Source: Gordonia jinghuaiqii
GTDB lineage: Bacteria > Actinomycetota > Actinomycetes > Mycobacteriales > Mycobacteriaceae
Direction of reading: 5' to 3'
NCBI RefSeq assembly: GCF_014041935.1
Contig: NZ_CP059491.1
Location: 4,154,001-4,218,000 of the forward strand
DNA length: 64,000 nucleotides
How positions within the stretch are numbered: the stretch's first letter is position 1; the number at the start of each line of letters is the position of its first letter. Made by a program: the position numbers and the translations under genes. The notes under the pieces were generated by a model. It was not told the DNA's origin. It was given only the letters and a program-made list of their open reading frames with translations, and ran no database searches. Shown here in pieces: positions 50,121 to 57,527 of the stretch.

Positions 50121-51248
50121 ATGGACTTCTCCCTCCCCGAATCCGGCGACGACGTCCGCGGCCTGGCCCGCGACATCGCCACCGCCGTCAGCACGCCCGA
50201 ACGCGTCGCCGACCTCGAATCCACCCGCGCATCGATCGACTCCGATCTCTGGCAGCAACTCGGCAGCGCCGGTCTGCTGGGGCTCGAGTTGTCCTCGGCC
50301 GCCGTGGGCGATGTCGGCGGCGATCTGAGCGTCATCGAGAACACCCTCGTCGCAACCGAACTCGGACGGACGCTCGCGCGGGTACCGTTCGGGCCGCATG
50401 CCGCCACGGCCCTGCCGATCATCGCCGCGCACGGCTCGGAGGCCCTGCGCGAACGCATTCTGGAACCGGCCGCGGGTGGGCGTTCGGTGGTGACCGTCGC
50501 CGTCGAAGAGGACCTCGGTCCCGACTTCGGGTCCCCGTCGACCACTTTGTCCGCCGGGGGCACGCGGCTCACCGGCGTCAAGGTCAACGTCCCCTACGCC
50601 GAGGCCGCGGATCTGTTGGTGGTGACCGCGACCGCGGCCGAAGGTGCGATAGCGGTCGTCGTGGCCGCCGACGCGCCGGGCGTCACCGTGACACCCACTC
50701 CGTCCACCGGACTGATCCCCACCGCCCAGGTCGAATTCGACGATGTGGCGGTCGACTCCGACGCCGTTCTCGACGGCGGTGCCGAGACCGTTCGCACACT
50801 CGTGGCCCGCGCCACCCTGGCCTGCTGCGCCGAGCAGGCAGGCGTCGTCGAGCGCGCCCTCGAGCTGACAGCCGAATATGCCCGTGAGCGTGAACAGTTC
50901 GGTCGCGCGATCGGATCGTTCCAAGCGGTCGCCCAGCGCCTCGCCGACGGGTACATCGACACCCAGGGGCTCGCACTCACCACGACGCAGGCGGCCTGGC
51001 TGCTGGCCAACTCCGCCGGCCCGACACCCGAACTGCAGACTGCCGTTGCGACGGCGAAGTTCTGGGCGGCCGAAGCCGGCCACCGCGTCGCGCACACGAC
51101 CGTACATGTCCACGGCGGCGTCGGACTCGACACCAGCCACCCGGTGCACCGGTACTTCCTGCGCGCCAAGCACAACGAGTTCGCGTTCGGTTCGGCAACC
51201 GCAGCAGTACGTGCCATCGGAACAGAGCTGGCGGTGACGCCGGCGTGA
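50121..51248 (+). CDS. fadE27: Acyl-CoA dehydrogenase subunit FadE27 (ChsE5)
   Basis: 375 residues from ATG 50121 (GGAG 8 nt upstream). Acyl-CoA dehydrogenase fold with the flavin-contacting C-terminal part EREQFGRAIGSFQAVAQRLA and VHVHGGVGLDTSHPVHRYF. The N-terminal half is divergent, as expected for the partner subunit of FadE26. Stop overlaps fadD17 start (GTGA). Confidence 0.92.
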   Translation: MDFSLPESGDDVRGLARDIATAVSTPERVADLESTRASIDSDLWQQLGSAGLLGLELSSAAVGDVGGDLSVIENTLVATELGRTLARVPFGPHAATALPIIAAHGSEALRERILEPAAGGRSVVTVAVEEDLGPDFGSPSTTLSAGGTRLTGVKVNVPYAEAADLLVVTATAAEGAIAVVVAADAPGVTVTPTPSTGLIPTAQVEFDDVAVDSDAVLDGGAETVRTLVARATLACCAEQAGVVERALELTAEYAREREQFGRAIGSFQAVAQRLADGYIDTQGLALTTTQAAWLLANSAGPTPELQTAVATAKFWAAEAGHRVAHTTVHVHGGVGLDTSHPVHRYFLRAKHNEFAFGSATAAVRAIGTELAVTPA

Positions 51249-52807
51249 GTTCGCCGAACACCGTGGCATCCCCGACGACCGTCGGTGAACTGCTGGCGGG
51301 ATTGACCGGTGTCGATGACCGCGGCGTGTATTTCGACGACACGTTCACCTCGTGGTCCGCCCATCTGGCCGGTGCCGCGGTGCGCGCGTCGGTTCTGCGA
51401 TCCTGGTTGTCACCCGATCAGCCGCCGCATGTCGGCGTGTTGCTGTCCAACACAACGGAGTTCAGCGCGCTGTTCGCGGCGGCCGCGAATCATGGCCTCG
51501 TACTCGTCGGATTGAACACGACCCGGCGCGGTGCGGCGCTCGCCGCCGACGTCGCCCGTGCCGACTGCCAGCTGGTGCTGTGCGGCAGCGACACCCGGGA
51601 TTTGCTCGCCGGTCTCGACCTCGGCGGGGTGCGCGTCGTCGACGTCGACACCGACGAGTGGCGCGATGCACTGACCGCGGATGACCTCGTGCCCGCACCC
51701 GTCGTCGACGCCCGTCCCGACGATCTGCTGATGCTCATCTTCACCTCGGGAACCACCGGGGATCCCAAGGCCGTGCGGTGCACGCATCGGACCTTCGCGA
51801 CCAGCGGCCCGATGCTCGCCGAACGTTTCGAGATCGGCCCCGACGACGTCGTGTACCTGTCGATGCCGATGTTCCACTCCAACGCGATGATCGCCGGCTG
51901 GAGTGTCGCGGTGTCCGGTGGGGCGTCGATTGCGTTGCGGCGCACCTTCTCCGCGCGCGGCTTCGTCGCCGATGTGCATCGGTACGGGGTGACCTACGCC
52001 AACTATGTCGGCAAACCGATGAACTACATCCTGGCCACCGACCCACACCCCGACGACGCCACGAGTTCACTGCGGATCATGTACGGCAACGAGGCCTCGG
52101 CGCGGGACCGGCAACGGTTCTCCGAACGTTTCGGTTGTCGCGTCGTCGACGGTTTCGGTTCCACCGAGGGCGGCGTGGCGATCACCCGCACACCCGACAC
52201 CCCGCACGACGCGCTGGGTCCGCTCCGTCCGCCGACCGCGGTCGTCGACGTGGAGACCGGCGAACCGGTACCGGCCGGCACGGTCGGTGAGATCGTGAAC
52301 ACCTCCGGGCCAGGTCTTTTCAGCGGGTACTACAACGATCCCGACTCCACCGCCGAGCGCATGCGGGGCGGGATCTATCACACCGGCGACCTGGCCTGGG
52401 TCGACGACGACGGGTATCTACACTTCGCGGGCCGGCTCGGCGACTGGTTGCGCGTCGACGGTGAGAACATCGGTACCGGCCCCATCGAACGAATCCTGCT
52501 GCGACACCCCGCCATCCGACAGGTCGCCGTGCACGGCATCCCCGTCGAGATCGGCGACGAGATCGAGGCGGTGATCGTGGCCGACTCGCTCGACGCCGAC
52601 GAGTTCGGCGAGTTCCTCTCCGCCCAGCACGATCTCGGACCCAAGCAGTGGCCGCACCGGGTGCGGATCGTCGACCGGTTGCCCGAGACCGCGACGTTCA
52701 AGACGGTGAAGCGCCTACTCGCTTCCGACCCGAACCCGCCGACGTGGCGTCGCGACGGCCGGACCTACCGCACCGGTTCCGAGAACACCACTCCCCGATC
52801 CGTATGA
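51245..52807 (+). CDS. fadD17: Steroid-CoA ligase FadD17
   Basis: 520-residue acyl-CoA synthetase. AMP-binding loop FTSGTTGDPKAVRC, A5-type segment VDGFGSTEGGVAI, hinge YHTGDLAWVDDDGYLHFAGRLGDWLRVDGENI, and a C-terminal lysine segment TATFKTVKRLLAS. M. tuberculosis FadD17 (Rv3506) activates cholesterol-derived C24 side chains. Starts at GTG overlapping fadE27. The stop codon lies inside the terminator stem. A degraded copy of its 3' end is found at 53804-53980. Confidence 0.92.
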   Translation: MSSPNTVASPTTVGELLAGLTGVDDRGVYFDDTFTSWSAHLAGAAVRASVLRSWLSPDQPPHVGVLLSNTTEFSALFAAAANHGLVLVGLNTTRRGAALAADVARADCQLVLCGSDTRDLLAGLDLGGVRVVDVDTDEWRDALTADDLVPAPVVDARPDDLLMLIFTSGTTGDPKAVRCTHRTFATSGPMLAERFEIGPDDVVYLSMPMFHSNAMIAGWSVAVSGGASIALRRTFSARGFVADVHRYGVTYANYVGKPMNYILATDPHPDDATSSLRIMYGNEASARDRQRFSERFGCRVVDGFGSTEGGVAITRTPDTPHDALGPLRPPTAVVDVETGEPVPAGTVGEIVNTSGPGLFSGYYNDPDSTAERMRGGIYHTGDLAWVDDDGYLHFAGRLGDWLRVDGENIGTGPIERILLRHPAIRQVAVHGIPVEIGDEIEAVIVADSLDADEFGEFLSAQHDLGPKQWPHRVRIVDRLPETATFKTVKRLLASDPNPPTWRRDGRTYRTGSENTTPRSV

Positions 52808-52842
52808 TTCTGTGCCCGGTTTCCGGGCACAACGTCATACGG
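52800..52842 (+). terminator. Terminator of the fadE26-fadE27-fadD17 operon
   Basis: CCGTATGA (52800-52807) pairs with TCATACGG (52835-52842). Inside it, TGTGCCCGG pairs with CCGGGCACA around TTT, with a symmetric 3-nt internal loop. It is followed by ATTTTCCC. The stem includes the fadD17 stop codon. Confidence 0.8.
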
Positions 52843-52927
52843 ATTTTCCCTTGCCTGTGGATTCCGTTCCCTGTTCGCGATCGTCACGCACTACGTTGAT
52901 TGAGCGCAGTTTCGGTATGTACCGACC

Positions 52928-53146
52928 GTGCCAGCATCTCCACATTCTCGGGTGGATCGATTCGAGCAGAAGGTCGTAAACGCTTCTCCCGGCAACGACT
53001 GGATTCCGGTCCAGACGGGCGAGATCACGACAATGACCGACCTCGCCAACCCCCAGCAATCCCCCGCGAGCGGAAGGATCGTGACGAAGATGATGACAAT
53101 TGACCATTGCCCTCTGATCGCCCGGCCGCAGGGGCGTTGCCGATGA
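52928..53146 (+). pseudogene. Probable orphan 3' tail of a deleted effector-like gene (module 1)
   Basis: Open frame reading VDRFEQKVVNASPGNDWIPV, then QTGEITTMTDLANPQQSPASG and further. Its stop overlaps the ATG of the first A-family gene as ATGA, as expected for the 3' end of a gene coupled to it. No start signal or recognisable domain. By comparison with module 2, where a WXG-type protein gene precedes an A gene, this is probably the remnant of such a gene. Upstream 52843-52927 holds nothing recognisable. Inference, low certainty. Confidence 0.35.
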
Positions 53147-53430
53147 CGGGAAGGGAACGCACCACGGACGCAGCCGTCGGCTCCGCACCGCAACTCGTGT
53201 ACTGGGCACAGACTGCGATGGCCATGCTGTTGATGGTGACGGTGTTCGGTGTTCCGTATGTTGTCGACGGGGTATCGGTTGCTGCACTGAGGACAGGCTT
53301 GGTGACTGCGGGGCTGCTGATAGCGGGACTTCTGGCGTGGGTCGGTCGCGGGAGCGCTCGGAGCTGGGCGGCTGTCATCGGCGTCGCCGTTTCCGTTAGT
53401 GGACTCGTCCCCCTATCGCTGGGAGCCTGA
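53143..53430 (+). CDS. Family A small membrane protein, copy 1
   Basis: 95 residues, three predicted spans. It aligns end to end with the A copies at 55972 and 56901: each has a 23-24-residue polar head ending in a Q-x-x-[YF]-x-A/G-Q-T motif (here QLVYWAQT) right before the first span. The ATG at 53143 gives the same head length as copy 2. Followed after 2 nt by a truncated family B gene. No known family; candidate immunity protein of the neighbouring WXG-type effector module (inference). Confidence 0.6.
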   Translation: MTGRERTTDAAVGSAPQLVYWAQTAMAMLLMVTVFGVPYVVDGVSVAALRTGLVTAGLLIAGLLAWVGRGSARSWAAVIGVAVSVSGLVPLSLGA

Positions 53431-53432
53431 TT

Positions 53433-53465
53433 GTGGACACGCGCTATTTCGGTCCTCGCGACGTT
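53433..53465 (+). pseudogene. Truncated family B gene, copy 1
   Basis: Starts with GTG and encodes the B-family signature D-T-R-[YF]-F-G-P (here VDTRYFGP), exactly where intact B genes start after A2 and A3. After about eight codons it runs into unrelated sequence leading to a hairpin and a nitronate monooxygenase fragment. So B1 was cut by a deletion. Confidence 0.6.
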
Positions 53466-53486
53466 AGATCAATGATGCCCCCACAC

Positions 53487-53553
53487 AAACCCTCCACGAA
53501 TGGACACGGCCACCACCGATTCGGTGGTGGCCGTGTCCAACGGTGGAGGGTTT
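53487..53553. terminator. Long two-part hairpin, duplicate of the element at 57463
   Basis: AAACCCTCCAC (53487-53497) pairs with GTGGAGGGTTT (53543-53553). Inside, TGGACACGGCCACCACCG pairs perfectly over 18 bp with 53522-53539 around an ATT loop. The inner stem is nearly identical to the hairpin beside the intact nitronate monooxygenase gene, showing that this segment came from the same place. Confidence 0.75.
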
Positions 53554-53561
53554 GCGGGGGG

Positions 53562-53801
53562 GTCAGCCGCAGCGTCTTGTTCATCCGGCGACGGAACGGC
53601 GGGACGCCCAGGTCATCGAGGGTGCGTTCGACGAACGCCCGATGCTCGGGCGGGATCATCGAGTCGAGATCCATCTTGGAACCCTCAGTCCGCATCTTGG
53701 CCGGCATCACCACGTCTACGCCGAACGGCTTGCCGTCGGTGTTCTCGTGCATCCACTCGAGGACCTCGCCGGACTCATCGGCCTCGTTGAAGCGGACGTA
53801 C
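53562..53801 (-). pseudogene. Internally deleted fragment of the nitronate monooxygenase-like gene
   Basis: The sequence repeats the last codons (MNKTL) of the intact gene at 57528-58667, then jumps to its interior and continues in frame through RTLDDLGVPP, DSMIPPEHRAFVE, GKPFGVDVVMPAK and EVLEWMHENTDG to VRFNEADE. More than half of the gene, including most of the FMN-binding barrel, is missing. It ends against a fadD17 fragment. Non-functional. Confidence 0.85.
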
Positions 53802-53803
53802 CT

Positions 53804-53980
53804 CGCCGAATTCCCTGCGACCCAACGCGATCTCGGCCCAAAGCAGTGGCCGCATCGAGCGCGGATCGTCGACCGGTTGCCCGAGACCTCGACGTTCAAG
53901 GCGGTGAACACCTACTCGCTTCCGACCCGAACCCGCCGACCTGGCGCCGCGACGGCCGCGGATACGGCGCCATTTCGTAG
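53804..53980 (+). pseudogene. Duplicate 3' fragment of fadD17
   Basis: Reads FPATQRDLGPKQWPHRARIV, DRLPETSTFKAVNTYSLP and PTWRRDGRGYGAIS. It matches the C-terminus of the intact fadD17 (LSAQHDLGPKQWPHRVRIVD, LPETATFKTVKRLLAS) with frameshifts and substitutions. Together with the preceding fragment it marks the join of a tandem duplication. Confidence 0.85.
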
Positions 53981-54139
53981 ATCGTGCACGCCCTTGCCAG
54001 CAGCTGTGGATGACCGTGCGCACGCCGGCGCCGACCAGCCTTACAGTTGCGATCACTCGGGCAGTCCTCCTGGAACGACGACACCACTCCTGGTACTGCA
54101 CCGTGCTAGGTTTCAGCAACGATTCGTGGGGGTGGGGAC

Positions 54140-54550
54140 TTGTCGGACCTGATCGTCGACCCTGCGGCACTCATAACCGCCGCAGTAGCCATCGAGCACA
54201 GCGCATCCCGAATAGGGAATCTCCGGCTTGGAACGGATGGTGGGCCTGGATACACAACCCAGCCGTTCGCCTCGCTGACCGATGCGTTCCGCGGCGCTAC
54301 GCATGACATGTCACACCTCGCCTCGAGCACCGACCGCAGAATCGCAACTTCATTGTCGAACACCTCGGATGCCGTCTCCGCTTTTGCCGCATTGGTGATG
54401 CACTGCCGGAACACCACCGTCCACACCGACGACGACAACTCCGACCGGATCGCGGACGCGACCGGGCACCCCGTGCGAGCCGGGGCACTGACCGATCACC
54501 CAGTCCCACAACCCATCCTCCAGGATGTCGCAGCAAAGGCACCCCGCTGA
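54140..54550 (+). CDS. EspC/DUF2580-like small helical protein (type VII secretion-associated)
   Basis: 136 residues from a TTG preceded by GGGGTGGGG. The N-terminal ~90 residues (LIVDPAALITAAVAIEHSAS, then FASLTDAFRGATHDMSHL and TSDAVSAFAALV) form two amphipathic helices joined by a Gly/Pro-rich turn. This is typical of EspC-like and other WXG100-superfamily type VII substrates. A polar C-terminus follows. It overlaps or abuts the larger WXG-type gene, as in secreted heterodimer pairs. No ESX machinery lies in the window. Family call is by pattern. Confidence 0.6.
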   Translation: MSDLIVDPAALITAAVAIEHSASRIGNLRLGTDGGPGYTTQPFASLTDAFRGATHDMSHLASSTDRRIATSLSNTSDAVSAFAALVMHCRNTTVHTDDDNSDRIADATGHPVRAGALTDHPVPQPILQDVAAKAPR

Positions 54551-54551
54551 C

Positions 54552-55919
54552 GTGACTCCCAACTACGACGAGATCATGTCATGGAAGCCCGACGCACTGA
54601 CGTTCGTCGCAAACGGCCTGTTCGCGCTCAAGGCCAGCCTCGACCTCGAAGCACCCAAAGCGGGAAACCCAGTGCTGAACCTGACGCGCACGGAGTGGAC
54701 CGGACAGGCACGAGGGCCTGCCGACGATCGGGCCGAGTCCATCACGCGCTGGCTACGCAACATGGCCGACGAGTACGGCGACCTGGCTCACGCCGTGAAC
54801 ACCGGCGCGGCCGACATCGCTGGAGCCATCACCGAACTCCGGAACGCCACCACCGTTGCCGGTGACGAGGGTTACCTCCTGGATCGTGCAAGCCATGAGT
54901 ACTCAGTGCACTTCAGTTCCGACAGAGCCCCCGCAGGCGCCGAGTTCAACGCCACCACGCTCGCCGAGGTACAAGGAAAACTGAAGAGCCTGGGTGAGAC
55001 CGTCGACCGCGCAGTCACCGAAACCGGGAGCGCCGTCAGTTCAGCGGTTGGCGAACTGTACGCGCTGACGCCCGCGTCACTCGGCGTCGACAGCGGACTG
55101 GTCTCCAATCAGAGTGAGGCGTTCCGAACGGTCTACGGGCGTGATCCCGATAGTCTCAACGACTGGCGGATCGCGGCCGCACTGGACCCCCACAGTTACA
55201 ACCCGAAGAACAAGGGCGTTCCGCCAGTGATCAGCGTGATCAAGATCAAACCCGTTCCCGGACAGGGGGTCGTGGCAACTGGATTGTTCATCCCGACCGA
55301 GCGAGTCATCGCAGGTGCCGACCTTATGGGTTCAGAACTCAAGAGAAATCTTGGAGACGACCGCGGTTTCGATTCGAACTTCGCCCCCGAGGACAATCGG
55401 GTTTCGTACTTCATCGACTACGAGAGTGGGGTGGTCGTGGCACGACAGAACCCTTCGGTTGACGAACGAGGCCATGTGAAAACCGGGACACCCATGGTGC
55501 GCGCCTGCCAGCTACCCGACGGCACGGTGGCGATCAATTACGAAGGGGCTGACCCGCTGGCTCTGTCGGGTACAGACAAGGCGGGCTGGAGTGTGCGGGG
55601 ACAGACCATCGTTACTCCTGGTCCCGATGGGGCGAGAGTCTCGGGCGAGAGAACGAACTTCCCATCCGTGGAGACGTACCAATACATGCCCGACGGTCGT
55701 ACACGAGCCTTACTCCGAGAGGACTCAGGCGATCACACAGAGTTCGGGCCGATGCGGGATCTTCCGTTCCAGCATAGTTATGGGCAGTACAGCACGGATC
55801 TATCTCGTTTCCCGAAGGATCCCGACTCCGTGGCTTACGGGCCCCCTCCCCATCCCATCGAAGGGATGACCGAGTTCGGAGGAGTAAGCAACCCTCCCAC
55901 GATCAAAGGAGTCGGATGA
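54552..55919 (+). CDS. WXG-type protein with unrecognised C-terminal domain, candidate type VII effector
   Basis: 455 residues from GTG 54552 (an ATG at 54525 would add nine). It opens VTPNYDEIMSWKPDALTFVA, like actinobacterial ESX substrates. A W-T-G turn (RTEWTGQARG) lies between two long helices (about residues 10-110). A helical middle runs to about 230. From there a separate, beta-rich domain of about 220 residues follows (SVIKIKPVPGQGVVATGLFIP, FDSNFAPEDNRVSYFIDYES, GRTRALLREDSGDHTEFGP). I recognise no known toxin motif. It is followed by paired A/B membrane proteins. DNA here is visibly less GC-rich than the flanks. An LXG/WXG polymorphic-toxin role is inferred from architecture. Confidence 0.65.
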   Translation: MTPNYDEIMSWKPDALTFVANGLFALKASLDLEAPKAGNPVLNLTRTEWTGQARGPADDRAESITRWLRNMADEYGDLAHAVNTGAADIAGAITELRNATTVAGDEGYLLDRASHEYSVHFSSDRAPAGAEFNATTLAEVQGKLKSLGETVDRAVTETGSAVSSAVGELYALTPASLGVDSGLVSNQSEAFRTVYGRDPDSLNDWRIAAALDPHSYNPKNKGVPPVISVIKIKPVPGQGVVATGLFIPTERVIAGADLMGSELKRNLGDDRGFDSNFAPEDNRVSYFIDYESGVVVARQNPSVDERGHVKTGTPMVRACQLPDGTVAINYEGADPLALSGTDKAGWSVRGQTIVTPGPDGARVSGERTNFPSVETYQYMPDGRTRALLREDSGDHTEFGPMRDLPFQHSYGQYSTDLSRFPKDPDSVAYGPPPHPIEGMTEFGGVSNPPTIKGVG

Positions 55920-55971
55920 CTACGGATGACGCCGTGACGGGAGGACCAACCCGACACCGTGACGCGGTTCG

Positions 55972-56244
55972 ATGAACGACGAGACGCGGCGCGACGTCGA
56001 ACCGGCCGACAGCACCGGCCAACTCACCTACGCTGGCCAGACGGCGGCCTCCGTCACACTCGCGTGTGTGATCGTCGGCATCCCGTTCCTGTTCGCTGAC
56101 GACAGAGTCGTTGTAGCACTGACTGTCACAACGGCTGTCTTCGTCGCCGGATGCGCTCTCCTCATCAATCCGCGCACTCGCGCGTGGGGAGGCGTGGTCG
56201 TCGCAGTCGCCGTCCCCTTCTATCTCGTCACGGGTTTGATGTGA
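55972..56244 (+). CDS. Family A small membrane protein, copy 2
   Basis: 90 residues. Polar head MNDETRRDVEPADSTG followed by QLTYAGQT and three spans (AASVTLACVIVGIPFLFA, VALTVTTAVFVAGCALL, GGVVVAVAVPFYLVTGLM). Homologous to A1 and A3. It begins 52 nt after the WXG-type gene and overlaps the following B gene by GTGA. Candidate membrane immunity protein or accessory factor; function unknown. Confidence 0.68.
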   Translation: MNDETRRDVEPADSTGQLTYAGQTAASVTLACVIVGIPFLFADDRVVVALTVTTAVFVAGCALLINPRTRAWGGVVVAVAVPFYLVTGLM

Positions 56245-56624
56245 CAGTAACCAGCAGCCGACAGCCAGACACCCGATTCTTCGGCCCCGTCACTCCGTAT
56301 GTCACAATCGCCGCGATGATGCTGGCACTGCTGTCGATCAGCTACCTATGGCTCATCGGTATTCTCTTCAACGTCATACTCTTGTTCGTCGGCATCATCC
56401 TCATGGTCAATCGCGGGAAGGTCCGGCAGATCGGCACCGGCATCACGGTCGCCTACCTGACGTTCGTAGCCGCACTGGGGATTGTCATCCTCGTGGACTT
56501 CATCAAGACCGACGACGCGCCCATATCGTCATCATCGACCAGCACAGCGGTCTCTCCTCCGGTGGAAGAGAATCTGGCATCTCGCGTGGGCGACGCTGCC
56601 GTGGACGGCAGTTGGCTCCGTTGA
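56241..56624 (+). CDS. Family B small membrane protein, copy 2
   Basis: 127 residues. After a short head comes the B signature DTRFFGPVTP, then three hydrophobic segments (YVTIAAMMLALLSISYLWLI, GILFNVILLFVGIILMVN, TGITVAYLTFVAALGIVILV). A Ser/Thr-rich polar tail follows that B3 lacks. Coupled to A2 through a 4-nt overlap. No known family. Confidence 0.68.
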   Translation: MTVTSSRQPDTRFFGPVTPYVTIAAMMLALLSISYLWLIGILFNVILLFVGIILMVNRGKVRQIGTGITVAYLTFVAALGIVILVDFIKTDDAPISSSSTSTAVSPPVEENLASRVGDAAVDGSWLR

Positions 56625-56900
56625 GGATCCACCTAATTTCAAGGAGCCCGCGTCGACGATGCCCGGATGCGGCCGGCCTTCCTGCACAGTGATGAAAGAT
56701 AAGACGCCGCTCGATCATGGGGGCGGTCATGTTGACGAGTCAGATACCGGTCTTGGTCAACTCCTGGGTTCCCGCGCAGGTCAGCCGCAGAGCGGGTCGG
56801 CGTCGACGATCCTCCGAACTGGAAGGAATACGATGATTCTCCAAGGTATTCGCAACAGAACGCGTGGCCCGGCCGCCTGCGCCAAGGGGCAATCATCCTG
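56625..56900 (+). other. Degenerate stretch with two diverged 3'-tail remnants
   Basis: 276 nt without an intact gene. Two related segments can be read: VEDPPNFKEP near 56625-56655 and VDDPPNWKEYDDSPRYSQQN from 56802, in different frames. Their DNA is similar over about 24 nt (GA-GATCC-CC-AA pattern, then AAGGA). The second runs in frame without a stop into the ATG of A3. They look like 3' ends of successive effector-like genes whose bodies have been deleted, left behind with their A/B partners. Confidence 0.4.
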
Positions 56901-57182
56901 ATGCCCTGCGCCGCCGACCCAGTCGATCCGGCTGCCGACTCGCGCCAGGCCACCTTCGCAGCACAGACGGTTGTAGCCGTTCTGTTGATGTTTGCAATGT
57001 TTGCAGCACCGGACGTCGCCGACCTGTGGTCGGCCACCATCTCCCGTCTGCTCATTGTTGCTGCCGCCCTCACTCTCTCACTCACTCTCTTGTTCGTGGG
57101 GAAACGTGCGCGAGAATGGTCTGCGGTGATAGCGGTGACACCGTGCGTGAGTGGCGCCGTGTTGCTGCTCGTGGAGGTCTGA
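56901..57182 (+). CDS. Family A small membrane protein, copy 3
   Basis: 93 residues. Head MPCAADPVDPAADSR then QATFAAQT and three spans (VVAVLLMFAMFAAPDVADLW, LLIVAAALTLSLTLLFVG, WSAVIAVTPCVSGAVLLLVE). The Q-x-x-F-A-A-Q-T motif and span pattern match A1 and A2. Followed after 3 nt by B3. Confidence 0.65.
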   Translation: MPCAADPVDPAADSRQATFAAQTVVAVLLMFAMFAAPDVADLWSATISRLLIVAAALTLSLTLLFVGKRAREWSAVIAVTPCVSGAVLLLVEV

Positions 57183-57185
57183 CGC

Positions 57186-57425
57186 TTGGATACTCGATTC
57201 TTCGGTCCGGCAACTCCATTCGTCACAGTCGCAGCATCAGCGCTGTCTCTGCTCGCATTTGCGTTCTTCTGGGGTCCGGGGTTGGTGTTCGGCGTCCTAC
57301 TCTTCCTGACCGGCGCCGTAGGAATGTACGCGCACGGGCGGACCAGGCATGTATGCACCGGGATCGCGACGGGCTCGTTCGTTGTTCTCGCCGGCCTCGG
57401 AGTCGCTTTCATCGTCGCCGCGTAG
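57186..57425 (+). CDS. Family B small membrane protein, copy 3
   Basis: 79 residues from TTG: LDTRFFGPATPFVTVAASAL then two further spans and a basic loop YAHGRTRHVCTG. The D-T-R-F-F-G-P start is shared with B2 and the truncated B1. Shorter than B2, with no polar tail. Convergent with the nitronate monooxygenase gene across a strong hairpin. Confidence 0.65.
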   Translation: MDTRFFGPATPFVTVAASALSLLAFAFFWGPGLVFGVLLFLTGAVGMYAHGRTRHVCTGIATGSFVVLAGLGVAFIVAA

Positions 57426-57462
57426 GTGACCGTCGCGGGGACCACCGGCCACACCCTCCACC

Positions 57463-57505
57463 GTTGGACACGTCCACCACCGATTCGGTGGTGGACGTGT
57501 CCAAC
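57463..57505. terminator. 20-bp perfect hairpin between the B3 gene and the oxidoreductase gene
   Basis: 57463-57482 is perfectly complementary to 57486-57505 around an ATT loop. It serves both convergent genes. A near copy lies at 53487-53553. Confidence 0.78.
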
Positions 57506-57527
57506 GGGGGTGGGTTTGCGGGGCGGG

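Noticed and set aside
53433..54152. 239-codon plus-strand frame spanning the duplication scar
   Set aside because: It is a chimera of a truncated B gene, antisense oxidoreductase fragment and fadD17 fragment, readable only because stops are rare.
56639..57454. 271-codon minus-strand frame opposite A3 and B3
   Set aside because: The plus-strand A3 and B3 have homologues within the window; this frame is Thr/Ala/Arg-rich with no homologue or hydrophobic pattern.
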